Source: Frigoribacterium sp. JB110
GTDB lineage: Bacteria; Actinomycetota; Actinomycetes; Actinomycetales; Microbacteriaceae
Assembly (NCBI RefSeq): GCF_900163665.1
Contig: NZ_FUIA01000004.1
Span: forward strand, 1 to 64,000
Direction: 5' to 3'
Length of the DNA stretch: 64,000 bases
Of the stretch, positions 1-7,907 are shown in pieces. Numbering within the stretch: the stretch's first letter is position 1; each line of letters starts with the position of its first letter. A program made the position numbers and the translations under genes. A model generated the notes under the pieces. It made no database searches, was not told the origin of the DNA, and saw nothing but the letters and a program-made list of their open reading frames with translations.

Positions 1-72
1 TTAATGATACGGCGACCACCGAGATCTACACTATCCTCTTCGTCGGCAGCGTCAGATGTGTATTAGAGAGAG
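1..72 (+). other. Illumina Nextera adapter contamination
   Basis: This is not genomic DNA. Positions 3-31 match the Illumina P5 flow-cell sequence, 32-39 (TATCCTCT) look like an i5 index, and 40-72 match the Nextera read-1 transposase adapter apart from substitutions at 64 and 70. Genomic sequence therefore starts at about 73, where the contig ends. Any reading frame that starts inside this stretch is artificial. The match is from memory of the adapter sequences, but its length leaves little doubt. Confidence 0.97.
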
Positions 73-192
73 GTTGGGGTGAGTGGGAGCCGGGCGGGGG
101 AGGTGGTGAATCGCGGTGCCGGCGCCGCGTACGAGGGTGCGCTGGGCACATCCGGCACTCTGCGCACAGCGGGTGGCGGGCATAATCGCCCG

Positions 193-546
193 ATGACCTC
201 TTCTTCGCTTCCCTCCCTCGACGGCCGGGTGTTCCGCATGGTCTCCTCTACGACGTCGCGCGTCGACCCCGCCTCTCCCACGGTCTTCCGCTACTCCGAG
301 CGGGACGGTGCGATCTGGGGCGAGTACGACGGCGACACCGTGACCTTCGGCCGCTTCGTCGGCGTCCGTGCGCCGCGTGCGATCCGTGTGTCCTTCGTCC
401 ACGTGCTCCGAAAGGACGGCACCGTCGTCGAAGGGGAGGGCAACAGTGACATACGGGAGCAGGACGGACTTCTGCGGCTCGTCGAACACTACGAGATGCA
501 CGGTTCCGCGCAGCTCAGCGTGTGCGAGGAAGTGCAGGAGGAATGA
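193..546 (+). CDS. Small conserved beta-rich protein (often misnamed N-acetylglutamate synthase)
   Basis: The 117-residue product resembles a short family of Firmicutes and Actinobacteria that databases often label n-acetylglutamate synthase without biochemical support. Recognisable parts are the start GRVFRMVSS, the middle VFRYSERDGAIWGEYDGD and the acidic C-terminal strand ending CEEVQEE. It has no GNAT fold signature, so the enzyme name should not be trusted. The ATG at 193 was chosen because homology begins a few residues later; the frame is open further upstream but runs towards the adapter. A CATAAT -10-like hexamer at 181-186 lies so close to the ATG that the mRNA could be leaderless. 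Function unknown. Confidence 0.75.
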   Translation: MTSSSLPSLDGRVFRMVSSTTSRVDPASPTVFRYSERDGAIWGEYDGDTVTFGRFVGVRAPRAIRVSFVHVLRKDGTVVEGEGNSDIREQDGLLRLVEHYEMHGSAQLSVCEEVQEE

Positions 547-559
547 CCTCGCAGAGTCG

Positions 560-1150
560 CTAGCCGCCTTCTGACGTCATCGACGCGCGCCCTTCGGCGG
601 CGGGCGTCCAGCGAGTCATGCCCAGCTGCGAAACGCTTTCGCGCTCCGGCAGATCGGTCGGCAGCACGTACGGCCTGCGGACGACCTCGTCGAGCACGAC
701 GACACTGACCACGGTGCGCACCTCGGGCAGCGTCGCGATCACGCCGGTCGTCAGCGTGTGAATGCCGCTCACGTCGGTTGCGCGCACGAGCAGCATCGCG
801 TCGTGCTCCCCGGTGGTGATCGCGCAGTATTCGATGTCGGGCAGCTCGGTGATCCGGTCGCGAAACGACGCCCATGACTGCGGCAGCACGGTGACGAATA
901 CGAGGGCGCATACCGACAGCCCAGCGCGCGATGCGTCTATCTGTGCTGAGAAGCCGGTGATGACGCCCGTCTGCATCAGGTTCTCGACTCGCGTGTAGGC
1001 ACTCGAGCGCGAGATTCCCACCTGCTCAGCGAGGGCGGCGATGGAGATCCTGCCGTTGGCACGCATCGAATCGAGGATCTGATAGGAGATGTCGTCGAGG
1101 GCAGCATTTCGTCCGGCAGGACCCGGCTCGTTTCGGCTTGAGTTGGACAT
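560..1150 (-). CDS. Lrp/AsnC family transcriptional regulator
   Basis: The 196-residue protein has an AsnC-type winged helix at about residues 18-70 (ALAEQVGISRSSAYTRVENL is the recognition region), then an RAM ligand-binding domain at about 80-160. Family members form octamers that sense amino acids or related small molecules. It is divergent from the ABC importer that starts at 1295, with a 144-base shared control region carrying inverted and direct repeats. The likely role is control of that importer and of itself in response to an amino-acid-like ligand; the ligand cannot be read from the sequence. The C-terminal 30 residues go beyond the usual family length and look disordered. Confidence 0.92.
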   Translation of the reverse strand: MSNSSRNEPGPAGRNAALDDISYQILDSMRANGRISIAALAEQVGISRSSAYTRVENLMQTGVITGFSAQIDASRAGLSVCALVFVTVLPQSWASFRDRITELPDIEYCAITTGEHDAMLLVRATDVSGIHTLTTGVIATLPEVRTVVSVVVLDEVVRRPYVLPTDLPERESVSQLGMTRWTPAAEGRASMTSEGG

Positions 1151-1177
1151 TCTGCAGGTCAGCCTCCGAACGTGTGA

Positions 1178-1222
1178 CGACTGTGTTTCAGTCGCACGGT
1201 CTCAATGGACAAATAGTCGCAC
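1178..1222. promoter_or_regulatory. Putative Lrp-type operator region
   Basis: Between the divergent regulator and transporter genes, CGACTG (1178-1183) and CAGTCG (1189-1194) form an inverted repeat with a 5-base spacer. The flanking GTG/CAC extends the symmetry imperfectly. AGTCGCAC occurs at 1190-1197 and again at 1215-1222, about two and a half helical turns apart, as expected for an oligomeric Lrp-type regulator. Assignment to the neighbouring regulator is inference. Confidence 0.45.
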
Positions 1223-1294
1223 ATCGTGTCATTCTGATCGCCGTTGTCCACAGTGCTCATCCAGCTGCTGCCGCTTCGTCCTCAGGAGTCCCTC

Positions 1295-2896
1295 ATGATC
1301 CCTCGCACGCTCCGGCTTCCCGCCGTCGCCCTCGGCACCGCCGCGGTCATTGCTCTTGCCGGATGCTCGGGCGGAAACTCCGCCAACGACTCGGGTGATG
1401 CCGGAGGGGAGAGCGGGGGTTCGCTCGTCATCGACGCCGCGTTCTCGATCGAGACGGCTGACCCCGGCCACAGCTACGATCCCACGGGCAACATGATCGC
1501 GAAGGCCCTCTACGAGACGCTGGTGACCTTCGAAGGCGCTGACGTCGCTGATCCGCAGCCGGGGCTGGCGAGCTGGGAGCAGAACGACGACGCGACCGAG
1601 TTCGTCTTCACACTCGACGATGGTCGCACCTTCTCTGACGGCACCGAGGTCACCGCGGACGATGTCGTCTTCACTCTGCAACGCATTCAGAGCCTGGAGT
1701 CGGCCAAGCCGCACTTCCTGCTCGAGGGCCTCACGATCGAGAAGGTCGACGACAGCACGATCCGTTTCACGACCGAGACGCCGAGCCTGCAGCTGCCGGC
1801 GATCCTCGCCAACCCGGCCCTGGGCATCCTGAACCAGGAGGTCGTCGAGGAGAACGGCGGCGCAACGGACGGCTCCGACTCGGCCCAGGAGTTCCTCGAT
1901 GGCGAATCGGCCGGCTCGGGCCCCTACGTTCTCGAGACGCTCGACCTGACCTCGCAGGTCGTGCTGACGAAGAACCCCGACTACACAGGGGACGAGAACG
2001 TCGCATACGACCGCGTCGTCGTGCGCAACGTGACCGAGAGCGCCACTCAGCTGATCAACCTGCAGGGCGGCGACACCATGGCGGCGTTGGATCTCAACGG
2101 CGACCAGGTCAGCGGCCTGGGCGACGGTGATGGTCTGGCGGTGAACCCCGTGGCTTCCGCGCAGACGATCTTCCTGCTCTTCAACCAGAACGACGAGGTC
2201 GCCGGCGACATGGCGAACACCGACATCGCGGAGGCCGTGCGCTACGCACTCGACTACGACGGTCTGCTCGAACTCGCCGGCGAAGGCGCCCTCCAGGCGA
2301 CCGGCGTCATCCCGCCTGGCTTCGAAGGCTCTCTCGACGCGGGCGTCGAACAGGATCTCGATCGCGCGCAGGAGGCGCTCGACGCGGCAGGGTACGACGG
2401 CGAGACGTTGACACTGCAGTACCCGAACGACTACCCGGTCGGCGGCGTCGAGTTCACCCCGCTCGCCGAGCGCATCCAGGCCCAGCTGGGCGATGCCGGC
2501 ATCGACGTGGAGCTTGCCGGTCAGCCCTTCGCCACGGAGCTCGACCTGTACACCGGCGGTCAGGAAGGCTTCGGGCTGTGGTTCTGGGGCCCCGACTACG
2601 CGGACTCGGCGAACTTCCTGCCCTTCGGTCCGGGCCTCACGGTCGGCGAACGCGCCGGATGGGACGAGGCCGCAGCAGGTGAGATCGCGGAGCTGGCGAC
2701 GTCTGCGAGCACGGCGACCGATCCGGAGGAACGGACTGCGGCGTTCACCGAGTTCGCCGAACACATGCAGCAGGAGGGGCCGTTCGTGCCGCTCATCGTG
2801 CCGGGGAAGAACTTCGCCACCACCGACGAGATCACCGGCGCCGTGTACAACCCCGTGTGGGAGCTGAACATCGCCGAGATCCAGCCGGCGGGTTGA
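1295..2896 (+). CDS. ABC transporter substrate-binding lipoprotein, family 5
   Basis: The 533-residue product begins with a lipoprotein signal (hydrophobic stretch then ALAGC, lipidated Cys24), followed by an SBP_bac_5 domain typical of dipeptide, oligopeptide, nickel or opine importers. Family features include the ALYETLVTFEG segment, the FTLDDGRTFSDGTEVTADDV segment and the C-terminal lobe around PFVPLIVPGKN. The ATG at 1295 was chosen because it places the signal peptide at the N-terminus; the frame continues upstream to 1244. It is the first gene of a five-gene importer operon and would capture the ligand outside the membrane. The substrate is unknown; control by the divergent Lrp gene suggests an amino-acid or peptide-like ligand. 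Confidence 0.93.
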   Translation: MIPRTLRLPAVALGTAAVIALAGCSGGNSANDSGDAGGESGGSLVIDAAFSIETADPGHSYDPTGNMIAKALYETLVTFEGADVADPQPGLASWEQNDDATEFVFTLDDGRTFSDGTEVTADDVVFTLQRIQSLESAKPHFLLEGLTIEKVDDSTIRFTTETPSLQLPAILANPALGILNQEVVEENGGATDGSDSAQEFLDGESAGSGPYVLETLDLTSQVVLTKNPDYTGDENVAYDRVVVRNVTESATQLINLQGGDTMAALDLNGDQVSGLGDGDGLAVNPVASAQTIFLLFNQNDEVAGDMANTDIAEAVRYALDYDGLLELAGEGALQATGVIPPGFEGSLDAGVEQDLDRAQEALDAAGYDGETLTLQYPNDYPVGGVEFTPLAERIQAQLGDAGIDVELAGQPFATELDLYTGGQEGFGLWFWGPDYADSANFLPFGPGLTVGERAGWDEAAAGEIAELATSASTATDPEERTAAFTEFAEHMQQEGPFVPLIVPGKNFATTDEITGAVYNPVWELNIAEIQPAG

Positions 2897-2927
2897 CGGC
2901 CGGCTCATCCGGCCGCGTTCCACACCG

Positions 2928-3986
2928 ATGGCTTCTGACACCCCGACGCGCAATCGCCCGGCGAGGTCGCCCCTCGCCGGGTACCTGCTGCGTCGCGCCG
3001 GAACATCCGTCCTGCTGCTCATCGGCGTCACGGTCGTCACGTTCCTGCTCACGAACCTCGTTCCCGGCGACCCCGTCGCCGCGGCTCTCGGCGAGGGAGC
3101 ATCGCAGAACGAGGCCACCCGCGAGGCGTTCATCCGCGAGCACGGACTCGATCAGCCGCTCGTCGTGCAGTACTTCCTCTACATGGCCAACGTCTTCCAG
3201 GGCGACCTCGGTACGTCCCTCGTAACGGGGCAGCCCGTCGTCGACGATCTCGCGACCGCTGTGCCGGCCACGATTGAGATCGCCGTGGCCGCCATCATCG
3301 TCAGCCTGGCCGTGAGCATCGTGCTCGGCACGCTGGCCGCGTACCGACGGGGGCTCGTCACTGACCAGATCGTGCGCGTCATCACCCTGATCGGGTTGAG
3401 CGTTCCGACGTTCTGGCTCGCGCTGGTCAGCTTCTACGTGTTCTTCCTCCAGCTGGGCGTCGCCCCGGGCTCCGGTCGCGTCTCACCGAACATCGTGCCT
3501 CCGCCGAACATCACCGGCTTCTACACGATCGACTACCTTCTCAACGGCGACGCCGTCGGCTTCTTCGATGCGGCGGCCCACATGGCGCTGCCCGTGCTCG
3601 TGCTGTCTCTGGTGACGATCGGACTGCTGACCCGGTTCATCCGGACCTCCGTGCTGGAGGTGCTGGCGAGCGACTACGTGCGAACGGCCCGCGCCAAGGG
3701 CCTCAACGGCACCCGTGTCGTGCTCGACTACGTGCTGCGCGGCGCCGCGCTGCCCATCCTGACCGTCGTGGGCATCGCCTTCGGGGCGCTGCTGTCAGGC
3801 ACCGTGCTGGTCGAGGCCGTGTTCGCGTGGCCCGGATTGGGCACCTACGCCTACGGTTCGGCGTCGAACCTCGATCTGCCCGGAGTGATGGGCGTCGGAC
3901 TCGTCGTCGGTGTCATCTATCTCGTGATCAACTTCGTCGTCGATGTGCTCTACGGCGTGCTCGACCCGAGAGTGAGGCTTGCATGA
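2928..3986 (+). CDS. ABC transporter permease, DppB type
   Basis: The 352-residue integral membrane protein has an N-terminal helix (about residues 20-45), five more helices and the DppB-family segment NLVPGDPVAAALG. The cytoplasmic EAA loop (DYVRTARAKGLNGTRVV, near residue 247) contacts the ATPase. It follows the substrate-binding gene by 31 bases, and its stop overlaps the ATG of the next permease (ATGA). With that gene it forms the membrane channel of the importer. The length is slightly above the family norm because of a loop before the fourth helix (APGSGRVSPNIVPPPN). Confidence 0.95.
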   Translation: MASDTPTRNRPARSPLAGYLLRRAGTSVLLLIGVTVVTFLLTNLVPGDPVAAALGEGASQNEATREAFIREHGLDQPLVVQYFLYMANVFQGDLGTSLVTGQPVVDDLATAVPATIEIAVAAIIVSLAVSIVLGTLAAYRRGLVTDQIVRVITLIGLSVPTFWLALVSFYVFFLQLGVAPGSGRVSPNIVPPPNITGFYTIDYLLNGDAVGFFDAAAHMALPVLVLSLVTIGLLTRFIRTSVLEVLASDYVRTARAKGLNGTRVVLDYVLRGAALPILTVVGIAFGALLSGTVLVEAVFAWPGLGTYAYGSASNLDLPGVMGVGLVVGVIYLVINFVVDVLYGVLDPRVRLA

Positions 3987-4942
3987 GCCCGGATGAACGC
4001 GGCGACGGCACGACGAACGCGAGTGCTTTCGAGACGGCGCGCCCCTGGTGGCGGCCGCGCGTGCGCCTGCCGCGGGCGTGGCGCACACCCCTTGGGATCG
4101 TCGGGACCGTGCTCGCCCTCGCATGGGTGATAGTCGGATTCACGGCGCAGTGGTGGGTGCCGCACGACCCGCTCGCCCAGTCGCTGCCTCGCCTGCAGGC
4201 GCCGGGCAGTGAGGCAGTGCTCGGCACCGACGGCAACGGCCGTGACATCTTCTCGCGTCTGATGTCCGGTGCCACCGTGACGCTGCCGCTCGCGCTCGCC
4301 CTCGTCGTCGCCGCGACCGTGATCGGCACGATCATCGGCTCCGTCGCCGGCTACGTCGGCGGCTGGGTCGACGAGACGTTGATGCGACTGACGGATCTGT
4401 TCATGGCCTTCCCGACCGTCATCCTCGCGATGGTGGTGGCGGCATCACTCGGGCCGTCGCTGTTCAACGCCGTGATCGCGGCGGTCGTCGTCTCCTGGCC
4501 GCAGTATGCGCGCGTCGTCCGGAGCCTCGTGATCAGCCTGCGCACGCAGAACTACGTCGTCTCGGGTCGACTGCTGGGCTACTCACCCCTGCGCACACTC
4601 ACCGTCGACATCCTGCCCAACATCGCCGGCCCCGTGATCGTGCTCGCAACGCTCGATGTGGGAACGGCCATCCTGCTGCTGTCCGGTCTGTCCTTCCTCG
4701 GGCTGGGGGCCCAGCCGCCGACGCCGGAATGGGGCTCGATGATCTCGGCTGCGATGCAGAACTTCGACGCGTGGTGGCTCGGAGTGTTTCCCGGACTGGC
4801 CATCCTCACAGTCGTGATGGCATTCAACTTCCTCGGCGATGCGCTGCGAGATGTGCTCGACCCGGCATCGGATGCCGTGCGTGCTGAACCCGGGCTGAGC
4901 GCGCCCGCAGACGACGGGGCGGCGAAGGGGGTTGCTTCATGA
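3983..4942 (+). CDS. ABC transporter permease, DppC type
   Basis: The 319-residue permease has a cytoplasmic N-terminal tail, a first helix (LGIVGTVLALAWVIVGF), the DppC hallmark GTDGNGRDIFSRLMSGATVT and an EAA loop near YVVSGRLLGYSPLRTLTVDI. The ATG at 3983 overlaps the stop of the upstream permease by four bases, which signals translational coupling and fixes the start although the frame is open further upstream. It pairs with the DppB-type subunit to form the translocation pore. The last 25 residues are a charged cytoplasmic tail. Confidence 0.95.
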   Translation: MSPDERGDGTTNASAFETARPWWRPRVRLPRAWRTPLGIVGTVLALAWVIVGFTAQWWVPHDPLAQSLPRLQAPGSEAVLGTDGNGRDIFSRLMSGATVTLPLALALVVAATVIGTIIGSVAGYVGGWVDETLMRLTDLFMAFPTVILAMVVAASLGPSLFNAVIAAVVVSWPQYARVVRSLVISLRTQNYVVSGRLLGYSPLRTLTVDILPNIAGPVIVLATLDVGTAILLLSGLSFLGLGAQPPTPEWGSMISAAMQNFDAWWLGVFPGLAILTVVMAFNFLGDALRDVLDPASDAVRAEPGLSAPADDGAAKGVAS

Positions 4943-5730
4943 GCGCTCTCAGCATCACCGATCTGCACATCTCGATCGGACGCCCACTCGTGCAGGGCAT
5001 CTCGTTGGAGCTGTCGGCGGGGCGTGTGCAGGGCCTGGCCGGCGAGTCCGGATCGGGCAAGACGCTCACCTCGCTCGCCGTGCTGGGCCTGCTGCCGCGG
5101 CAGGCGCGGGCCTGCGGATCGATCCGACTGGGCGACACCGAATTGCTCGGCATGAAGCGGCGCGCCCTCAACCGGGTGCGCGGCAACCGCGTCGCGATGG
5201 TGTTCCAGGATCCGTCGTCCGCGCTGCACCCGCAGCTCACCATCGGTCACCAGCTCACCGATCATGTGCGCACGCACCTCGGATCCGACCGGAAGAAGGC
5301 CATGGAGCATGCGGCCGAGCTGCTCGAGCGCGTGAGCGTGCCGGATGCGGAGGATGCGCTCACTCGATACCCGCACCAGTTCTCCGGGGGCCAGCGCCAG
5401 CGCATCGCGATCGCCATCGCACTGGCGTGCGACCCGGAGGTGCTGCTCGCCGATGAGCCGACCACGGCTCTCGATGTCACCGTGCAGGCGGGCATTCTGC
5501 GCCTGCTGCGCGATCTTGCCATCGAACGCGAACTCGCGGTGCTGCTGGTCACGCACGACCTCGGCGTGATGAGCGCAATCGCCGACGACGTCGCGGTGAT
5601 GCGCGGCGGTCGGATCGTGGAGAGTTCGACTCGCGAGGGGCTGTTCTCGAATCCGCAGCATGACTACACGCGGAGCCTGTTGGCCGCGCTGCCGGGCTCG
5701 CGCATCGCCGACGAAGGAGGTGCCGCGTGA
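4939..5730 (+). CDS. ABC transporter ATPase, DppD type
   Basis: The 263-residue ATPase has a complete nucleotide-binding set: Walker A GESGSGKT (residues 35-42), Q-loop in VFQDPSSALHP, signature FSGGQRQR, Walker B VLLADEPTTALD and switch histidine in LLVTHDLG. It overlaps the previous stop by ATGA and its own stop is overlapped by the next ATPase, so the two are translated together and probably act as a heterodimer. It is shorter than many DppD proteins (about 320 residues) and lacks the C-terminal cysteine-rich oligopeptide-transporter extension. Confidence 0.93.
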   Translation: MSALSITDLHISIGRPLVQGISLELSAGRVQGLAGESGSGKTLTSLAVLGLLPRQARACGSIRLGDTELLGMKRRALNRVRGNRVAMVFQDPSSALHPQLTIGHQLTDHVRTHLGSDRKKAMEHAAELLERVSVPDAEDALTRYPHQFSGGQRQRIAIAIALACDPEVLLADEPTTALDVTVQAGILRLLRDLAIERELAVLLVTHDLGVMSAIADDVAVMRGGRIVESSTREGLFSNPQHDYTRSLLAALPGSRIADEGGAA

Positions 5731-6584
5731 GCGCCGAAACCTCATCAACGAGCTCGACGGTGCTGGAAGCACGCGGCCTGGTCGTCCGCTACGGCAGGCG
5801 CACACCGCTCACGGCCGTCGATGACGTCTCGTTCGACATCCACGAGGGCGAGACGGTCGCGCTGGTCGGCGAGAGCGGCAGCGGCAAGTCGAGCGTCGCC
5901 CGCGCGGTCGCCGGTATCGAGAACCTCGCACAGGGCACCGCGGAGTTCGTGGGATCCTCCGTGACTCCGCTGCGGCTCCGCCGACGTCGAGCCGACCTGA
6001 CGGGAATCCAGATGGTGTTCCAGGATCCGTCGACCTCGCTCAATCCTCGCCGCAGGATCGGCGGCCAGATCGCCGATGGTGCGGCTGCAGCGCGTGCCCG
6101 CGGTCTGGAGGGTTCGGATCCGCAGGAGTGGCTCGAGCGCGTCGGCCTCGACCCCGCTGCGGTCTCGCGGTTCCCGCACGAGTTCTCCGGAGGTCAGAAG
6201 CAGCGCATCGCGATCGCCAGAGCGCTCGCCGCGAGGCCGAAGCTGCTGGTCGCCGACGAGCCGATCTCGGCACTCGATGCCTCGACGCAGACATCCGTGG
6301 CTGCGCTGATGCGCGATCTCGTCTCCGAATCGGGCGCAGGAATGCTGTTCATCTCGCACGATCTCGCGGTGGTGCGCAGAATCGCCGATCGCACGCTGGT
6401 GATGTACGGCGGTCGGGTGCTCGAAGCGGGTGGCACCGCGCGTGTGTGGGCCGATCCGCAGCACCCCTACACGCGGTCGCTCCTGAGAGCGATCCCCGAA
6501 CCGGACGGCCTCGGCAGAATCCCGGTTGCGCCGTCGGCCGAGGAGCGCGCGTCGTGGTCGACGCACCCTCCCGTCATCGAGTGA
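5727..6584 (+). CDS. ABC transporter ATPase, DppF type
   Basis: The 285-residue ATPase has Walker A GESGSGKS (48-55), Q-loop VFQDPSTSLNP, signature FSGGQKQR, Walker B LLVADEPISALD and H-loop LFISHDLAV, with a C-terminal region ending in the family-typical DPQHPYTRSLL segment. It is the last gene of the 1.3-6.6 kb importer and energises uptake together with the DppD-type subunit. No enzyme gene lies in this operon. The closest metabolic genes are the dehydrogenases that begin 110 bases downstream, which may share a substrate pathway. Confidence 0.93.
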   Translation: MSAETSSTSSTVLEARGLVVRYGRRTPLTAVDDVSFDIHEGETVALVGESGSGKSSVARAVAGIENLAQGTAEFVGSSVTPLRLRRRRADLTGIQMVFQDPSTSLNPRRRIGGQIADGAAAARARGLEGSDPQEWLERVGLDPAAVSRFPHEFSGGQKQRIAIARALAARPKLLVADEPISALDASTQTSVAALMRDLVSESGAGMLFISHDLAVVRRIADRTLVMYGGRVLEAGGTARVWADPQHPYTRSLLRAIPEPDGLGRIPVAPSAEERASWSTHPPVIE

Positions 6585-6695
6585 GGGGCGCACCCTCCCG
6601 CCCACCGGTAGGCCCCCTCCCGCACCGTCCGACGTCTGGGTTAGCCTCGTGGCAGGCCCATCGTCGGGTCGGACGACGTCCCGAGGAGGAACAGC

Positions 6696-7814
6696 ATGAG
6701 CGACGCAAGCGGAACCCCGGTGCGGGCAGCGGTGTTCGAGAAGGTCGGCGAGCCCCTCGCCATCCGGGATCTGGTGCTCGAGGAGCCCCGTGCCAACGAG
6801 GTGCAGGTGCGGATGGTCGCCACCGGTGTCTGCCACACCGATGCCGTGGTGCGCGACGGGTGGATGCCGACGGATCCGAACTTCGTGCTCGGGCATGAGG
6901 GCGCAGGCGTTGTGGAGAAGATCGGGCCGGGCGTCACGCACGTCGCGCCGGGCGACCACGTCGTGCTCACCGTGAACAGCTGCGGTGCGTGCCAGAACTG
7001 CTGGAGCGGACATCCGGCGTACTGCGCCGATATCTTCATCCACAACTTCGCCGGCGGCCGCCCCGATGGGTCGACGGCCTTCTCCGACGCCGAGGGAGAA
7101 CCGGTGCGTTCGCATTTCTTCGGCCAATCCTCGTTCGCGACTCTGACCAATGCGGCTTCGCGCAGCGTGGTGAAGATTCCGGATGACTTCCCGCTCGAGA
7201 TCGCAGGTCCCCTCGGCTGCGGTGTGCAGACGGGTGCGGGTGCGGTGCTCAACGTGCTCCAGCCCCGACCGGGCGGCACCTTCGTCGTCTTCGGCGCGGG
7301 CGCCGTGGGCCTGTCCGCGCTGATGGCCGCCGTGGCGAATCGTGCAGGAACGGTCATCGCCGTCGACATGGTCGACTCACGCCTCGAGCTGGCCACAGAG
7401 CTCGGCGCGACGCATGTGATCAACCCCGGCCGAGAGGACTCGGTCGCGCGCATCCACGAGATCACCGGCGGCGGCGTGCAGACCGCACTCGACACCACGG
7501 GCAACGACCGCGTGTTCGCGCAGATGATCGACTCGCTCGCCGTCGCGGGCCACGCCGGTGCGCTCGGCGCGGCCAAGGCCGACGCCAAGGGCGTGATCGA
7601 TCTGCCCTCCGCACTCGCCCGCGGCATCCGGTTGACCTGGATCGTCGAGGGCGACGCGATGCCGCAGACGTTCATCCCGGAGCTGATCGCGCTGAACCGC
7701 GCCGGCCAGTTCCCCTTCGAGCGCCTCGTGCGCTCCTACGCCTTCGACGATCTGACGACCGCGTTCGCCGACTCCGAGTCCGGTGAGGTGCTCAAGCCCG
7801 TCGTCGCGTTCTGA
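6696..7814 (+). CDS. Zinc-dependent alcohol dehydrogenase (MDR superfamily)
   Basis: The 372-residue enzyme should oxidise an alcohol to an aldehyde with NAD(P). Catalytic zinc ligands are Cys46 (ATGVCHTD) and His67 (GHEGAG), with a third cysteine in LGCGVQTGAG. The structural zinc set is Cys96, Cys99, Cys102 and Cys110. The Rossmann glycine motif is GAGAVGLSA. The arrangement resembles aryl/benzyl-alcohol dehydrogenases of the XylB type more than the NDMA-type enzymes later in the window. It has a good GAGGAGG-like ribosome site and is followed by a GAF regulator and an aldehyde dehydrogenase, the natural next step of the pathway. Confidence 0.92.
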   Translation: MSDASGTPVRAAVFEKVGEPLAIRDLVLEEPRANEVQVRMVATGVCHTDAVVRDGWMPTDPNFVLGHEGAGVVEKIGPGVTHVAPGDHVVLTVNSCGACQNCWSGHPAYCADIFIHNFAGGRPDGSTAFSDAEGEPVRSHFFGQSSFATLTNAASRSVVKIPDDFPLEIAGPLGCGVQTGAGAVLNVLQPRPGGTFVVFGAGAVGLSALMAAVANRAGTVIAVDMVDSRLELATELGATHVINPGREDSVARIHEITGGGVQTALDTTGNDRVFAQMIDSLAVAGHAGALGAAKADAKGVIDLPSALARGIRLTWIVEGDAMPQTFIPELIALNRAGQFPFERLVRSYAFDDLTTAFADSESGEVLKPVVAF

Positions 7815-7823
7815 GGAGGGAAT

Positions 7824-7861
7824 CGGCCCGGCCCGCACCCCTCCCGGAGCAGACCGGGCCG
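7824..7861 (+). terminator. Possible hairpin terminator
   Basis: CGGCCCGG (7824-7831) pairs with CCGGGCCG (7854-7861) around a 22-base loop just after the alcohol dehydrogenase stop. There is no T run, so termination is only a possibility. Confidence 0.35.
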
Positions 7862-7907
7862 CCATAGACTGGTGCCCCACCTGTTCCCTCGACGAGGAAG
7901 GGACACC

